Below, one piece after another: positions 61,176-64,000 of a stretch of 64,000 nt of DNA (within the stretch, counting starts at the first letter, position 1; every line of letters begins with the position of its first letter). The stretch spans positions 18,878-82,877 of the forward strand of contig JACPFT010000021.1 of the NCBI GenBank assembly GCA_016182845.1, in the 5' to 3' direction. Both the position numbers and the translations under genes were made by a program. The notes under the pieces are model-generated. The model did no database searches and was not told the origin of the DNA. It saw only the letters and a program-made list of their open reading frames with translations. This DNA comes from Gammaproteobacteria bacterium (lineage in GTDB: Bacteria; Pseudomonadota; Gammaproteobacteria; Enterobacterales; Permianibacteraceae).

Positions 61176-61358
61176 AACTCACCGCCAAGGCGCCAAGAAC
61201 GCCAAGGGGAAATCAAGAAGAATTAACCGCGAAGGCCGCTAAGGCCGCAAAGATTGGATGAATCGCCTGAAATGGGCTTTTTACTCTTCGCGGCCTTAGC
61301 GGCCTTCGTGGTTCATTGGCTTTGGCTTTCCTTCGCGTCTTGGTGTCTTGGCGGTTAA
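61176..61358. repeat. Nested inverted repeat (family F) between gmk and rpoZ
   Basis: The outer arms are ACCGCCAAGGCGCCAAGAAC (left) and CTTGGTGTCTTGGCGGTTAA (right, inverted). The inner arms are ACCGCGAAGGCCGCTAAGGC and GGCCTTAGCGGCCTTCGTGG (inverted). The whole 180-base element could form a long double hairpin. It occupies nearly all of the 286-base gmk-rpoZ gap; the rest holds the rpoZ promoter. Confidence 0.8.
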
Positions 61359-61371
61359 TCCCTCTTCATTC

Positions 61372-62874
<1,503 letters not shown>

Positions 62875-62897
62875 TCATCAGAGGAGGTTATGGGGCC

Positions 62898-62940
62898 ATT
62901 GTAGCCCGGATGGAGGTCAAGCCTCCATCCGGGCTACAAT
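62898..62940. repeat. Perfect 19-bp stem palindrome between divergent yicC and rph
   Basis: The arms read ATTGTAGCCCGGATGGAGG and CCTCCATCCGGGCTACAAT around a 5-base loop (TCAAG). It lies about 31 bases before the yicC start and 35 before the rph start. A related half-element ends the YheT-like gene at 58,607. Confidence 0.85.
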
Positions 62941-62974
62941 CCTTGTCTCTCTTCCACGTCCTCAAGGAATTCCC

Positions 62975-63694
62975 ATGCGCGCCAGCGGCCGTACCGCCAA
63001 CCAGCTCCGTCCAGTGACCATCACCCGCCATTACACCAAGCATGCCGAGGGTTCGGTCCTGGTGGAGTTCGGCGACACCAAGGTCCTCTGCACCGCCTCC
63101 GTCGTGGCCGGCGTGCCGCGCTTCCTGAAGGGCCAGGGCCAGGGCTGGCTGACCGCCGAATACGGCATGCTGCCGCGCGCCACCCATGACCGCAACGACC
63201 GCGAGGCCGCCAGGGGCAAGCAGGGGGGACGCACCCTGGAGATCCAGCGCCTGATCGGCCGCGCCCTGCGCGCCGCCCTGGACATGAAGCTGCTGGGCGA
63301 GAACACCCTGCAACTGGACTGCGACGTGCTGCAGGCCGACGGCGGCACGCGCACCGCCTCCATCACCGGCGCCTGCGTGGCCCTGGTGGACGCTCTGGGT
63401 CACATGCGCAAGACCGGCATGATCACCACCAACCCGCTCAAGCACATGGTCGCCGCCGTGTCGGTGGGCATCGTCAAGGGCGAGCCGGTGCTCGATCTCG
63501 ATTACAAGGAGGACTCGGCCGCCGAGACCGATATGAACGTGATCATGACCGAAGCCGGCGGCTTCATCGAAGTCCAGGGCACGGCCGAGGGCGAGACCTT
63601 CGATCTCGAGGAGCTGAACGCCATGCTGGCCCTGGCGCGGGTGGGCGTGCGCGAGCTGGTGGAGGCGCAGAAGGCGGCCCTGGGGCTGGTCTGA
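62975..63694 (+). CDS. rph: Ribonuclease PH
   Basis: A 239-residue phosphorolytic exoribonuclease that trims tRNA 3' ends. Diagnostic segments: [14 protein letters not shown] at the N-terminus, [34 protein letters not shown] (phosphate-binding Arg), [19 protein letters not shown] and [25 protein letters not shown] precedes the ATG. It is full length. Confidence 0.96.
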   Translation: MRASGRTANQLRPVTITRHYTKHAEGSVLVEFGDTKVLCTASVVAGVPRFLKGQGQGWLTAEYGMLPRATHDRNDREAARGKQGGRTLEIQRLIGRALRAALDMKLLGENTLQLDCDVLQADGGTRTASITGACVALVDALGHMRKTGMITTNPLKHMVAAVSVGIVKGEPVLDLDYKEDSAAETDMNVIMTEAGGFIEVQGTAEGETFDLEELNAMLALARVGVRELVEAQKAALGLV

Positions 63695-63863
63695 TTCCAC
63701 AGTCTCGGAGGGGGGGGCTGTCGAGTTCAATCTGGAAATTGAACGCATTGACATTTTATAGGCTTTGTCGCTATTACTATCGGCTTAGTAATCTACAGAA
63801 AGCATCATGAAATGGAACTTCGAAGCCAGGCATACCCCCACATACCATCGCATTTTTATTTTT
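63695..63863. other. AT-rich region with a promoter-like signal and a truncated ORF start
   Basis: The base composition drops sharply from that of rph. TTGACA (63748-63753) and TATTAC (63772-63777) are 18 bases apart. An ATG at 63807 opens a frame (MKWNFEARHTPTYHRIFIF) that reads into the insertion element after 19 codons and stops at 63890. This may be the remnant of a gene broken by the insertion. A hairpin GTTCAAT...ATTGAAC lies at 63725-63744. Confidence 0.35.
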
Positions 63864-64000
63864 GGCTCTGTTGAATTTCAAGTGGGTTGACCGGCTAGGT
63901 GCGGGTTCAGCCCACCGAAGTTGAGCTTCCCCGCAACAAGGAACAAGACCGTCCTTATCGTTCGAAAGTTACCGTAGCCCCGAGCCTTTCGTTTGGCGGA
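63864..64000. mobile_element. Left end of an insertion sequence, probably ISL3 family (continues past the window)
   Basis: The end begins GGCTCTGTTGAATTTCAAG, and the first six bases match the GGCTCT start typical of ISL3-family ends. The adjacent 8 bases, TTATTTTT (63856-63863), are AT-rich as expected for an ISL3 target, but the other copy of the duplication is outside the window. The terminus also resembles IS903-type ends, but the encoded protein tail does not fit that group. Confidence 0.5.
63878..64000 (-). CDS. C-terminal 40 residues of a DDE transposase, probably ISL3-type (5' part outside window)
   Basis: Reading the minus strand from the edge gives SAKRKARGYGNFRTIRTVLF and then LVAGKLNF, ending at a TGA at 63878-63880. 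The pattern K-x-ARGYxNF-x-(hydrophobic)-AGKL is typical of the C-terminus of ISL3-like transposases. The stop lies 15 bases inside the presumed element end. Family assignment is by recollection of the motif, not by search. Confidence 0.5.
   Translation of the reverse strand, partial: SAKRKARGYGNFRTIRTVLFLVAGKLNFGGLNPHLAGQPT

Noticed and set aside
61176..61358. Possible CRISPR-like or small-RNA locus because of the repeated ACCGC/AAGG units
   Set aside because: The units are inverted, not direct, and have no regular spacers. It is a nested palindromic repeat.

Overview
This is a 64-kb stretch of a GC-rich chromosome, almost certainly from a gammaproteobacterium. The evidence is gene content and gene order: pepQ diverging from fadBA, glnE followed by waaF-waaG-waaP, yheS next to yheV, and the yicC/gmk/rpoZ/spoT/rph neighbourhood. 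The genus cannot be resolved by eye. I see no rRNA, tRNA, CRISPR array, prophage or plasmid functions. The only insertion element is cut by the right edge.

Region 1 (1-13,951) belongs to the exosortase A (XrtA)/PEP-CTERM export world. A six-gene minus-strand run (12,809 down to 2,855) encodes an exosortase-associated O-ligase, a PaaK/CapK-type adenylate-forming enzyme, a trypsin-like protease, and PrsK, PrsR and PrsT. PrsR is a sigma-54 activator. The exported protein cut by the left edge has a near-consensus -24/-12 promoter. A small EF-hand protein has a weaker -24/-12 site preceded by two copies of one palindrome. Both could be PrsR targets. Exosortase itself is not in the window.

Region 2 (14,000-24,722) is housekeeping: uvrD-mltA-arfB, an alpha carbonic anhydrase, pepQ, and fadBA with a FadR-like operator at its promoter, then a lipoprotein with two PilJ-type sensor motifs.

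Region 3 (24,922-43,131) is accessory. It holds a solute-binding lipoprotein, a DUF1800/DUF1501 pair, a LysE exporter, YejK, and three diguanylate cyclases within 8 kb. Two of the cyclases sit in parallel cassettes combining a CheY-like receiver, a CheC-like phosphatase and a PAS-GGDEF protein. In one cassette the first two are separate genes; in the other they are fused. The complete AmmeMemoRadiSam triad (amrB-amrA diverging from amrS), a YfiF-like methyltransferase, a GlxA-type regulator with a cysteine hydrolase, and mscL follow.

Region 4 (43,184-51,153) is glnE, a CHCC zinc-finger gene, and the LPS inner-core genes waaF-waaG-waaP, ending in one protein with two WaaP/InaA-type kinase domains. 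Region 5 (51,297-63,694) holds an FKBP lipoprotein, TIGR02444, yheS-yheV, moeA, yccF, DUF3025, a YheT-like hydrolase, and the spoT/rpoZ/gmk/yicC/rph group. The right end shows the tail of a probable ISL3-type transposase.

Throughout, intergenic gaps carry at least five different families of palindromic interspersed repeats built as two inverted arms. In four places the outer GTAG/CTAC end of a repeat supplies the TAG stop codon of the adjacent gene.
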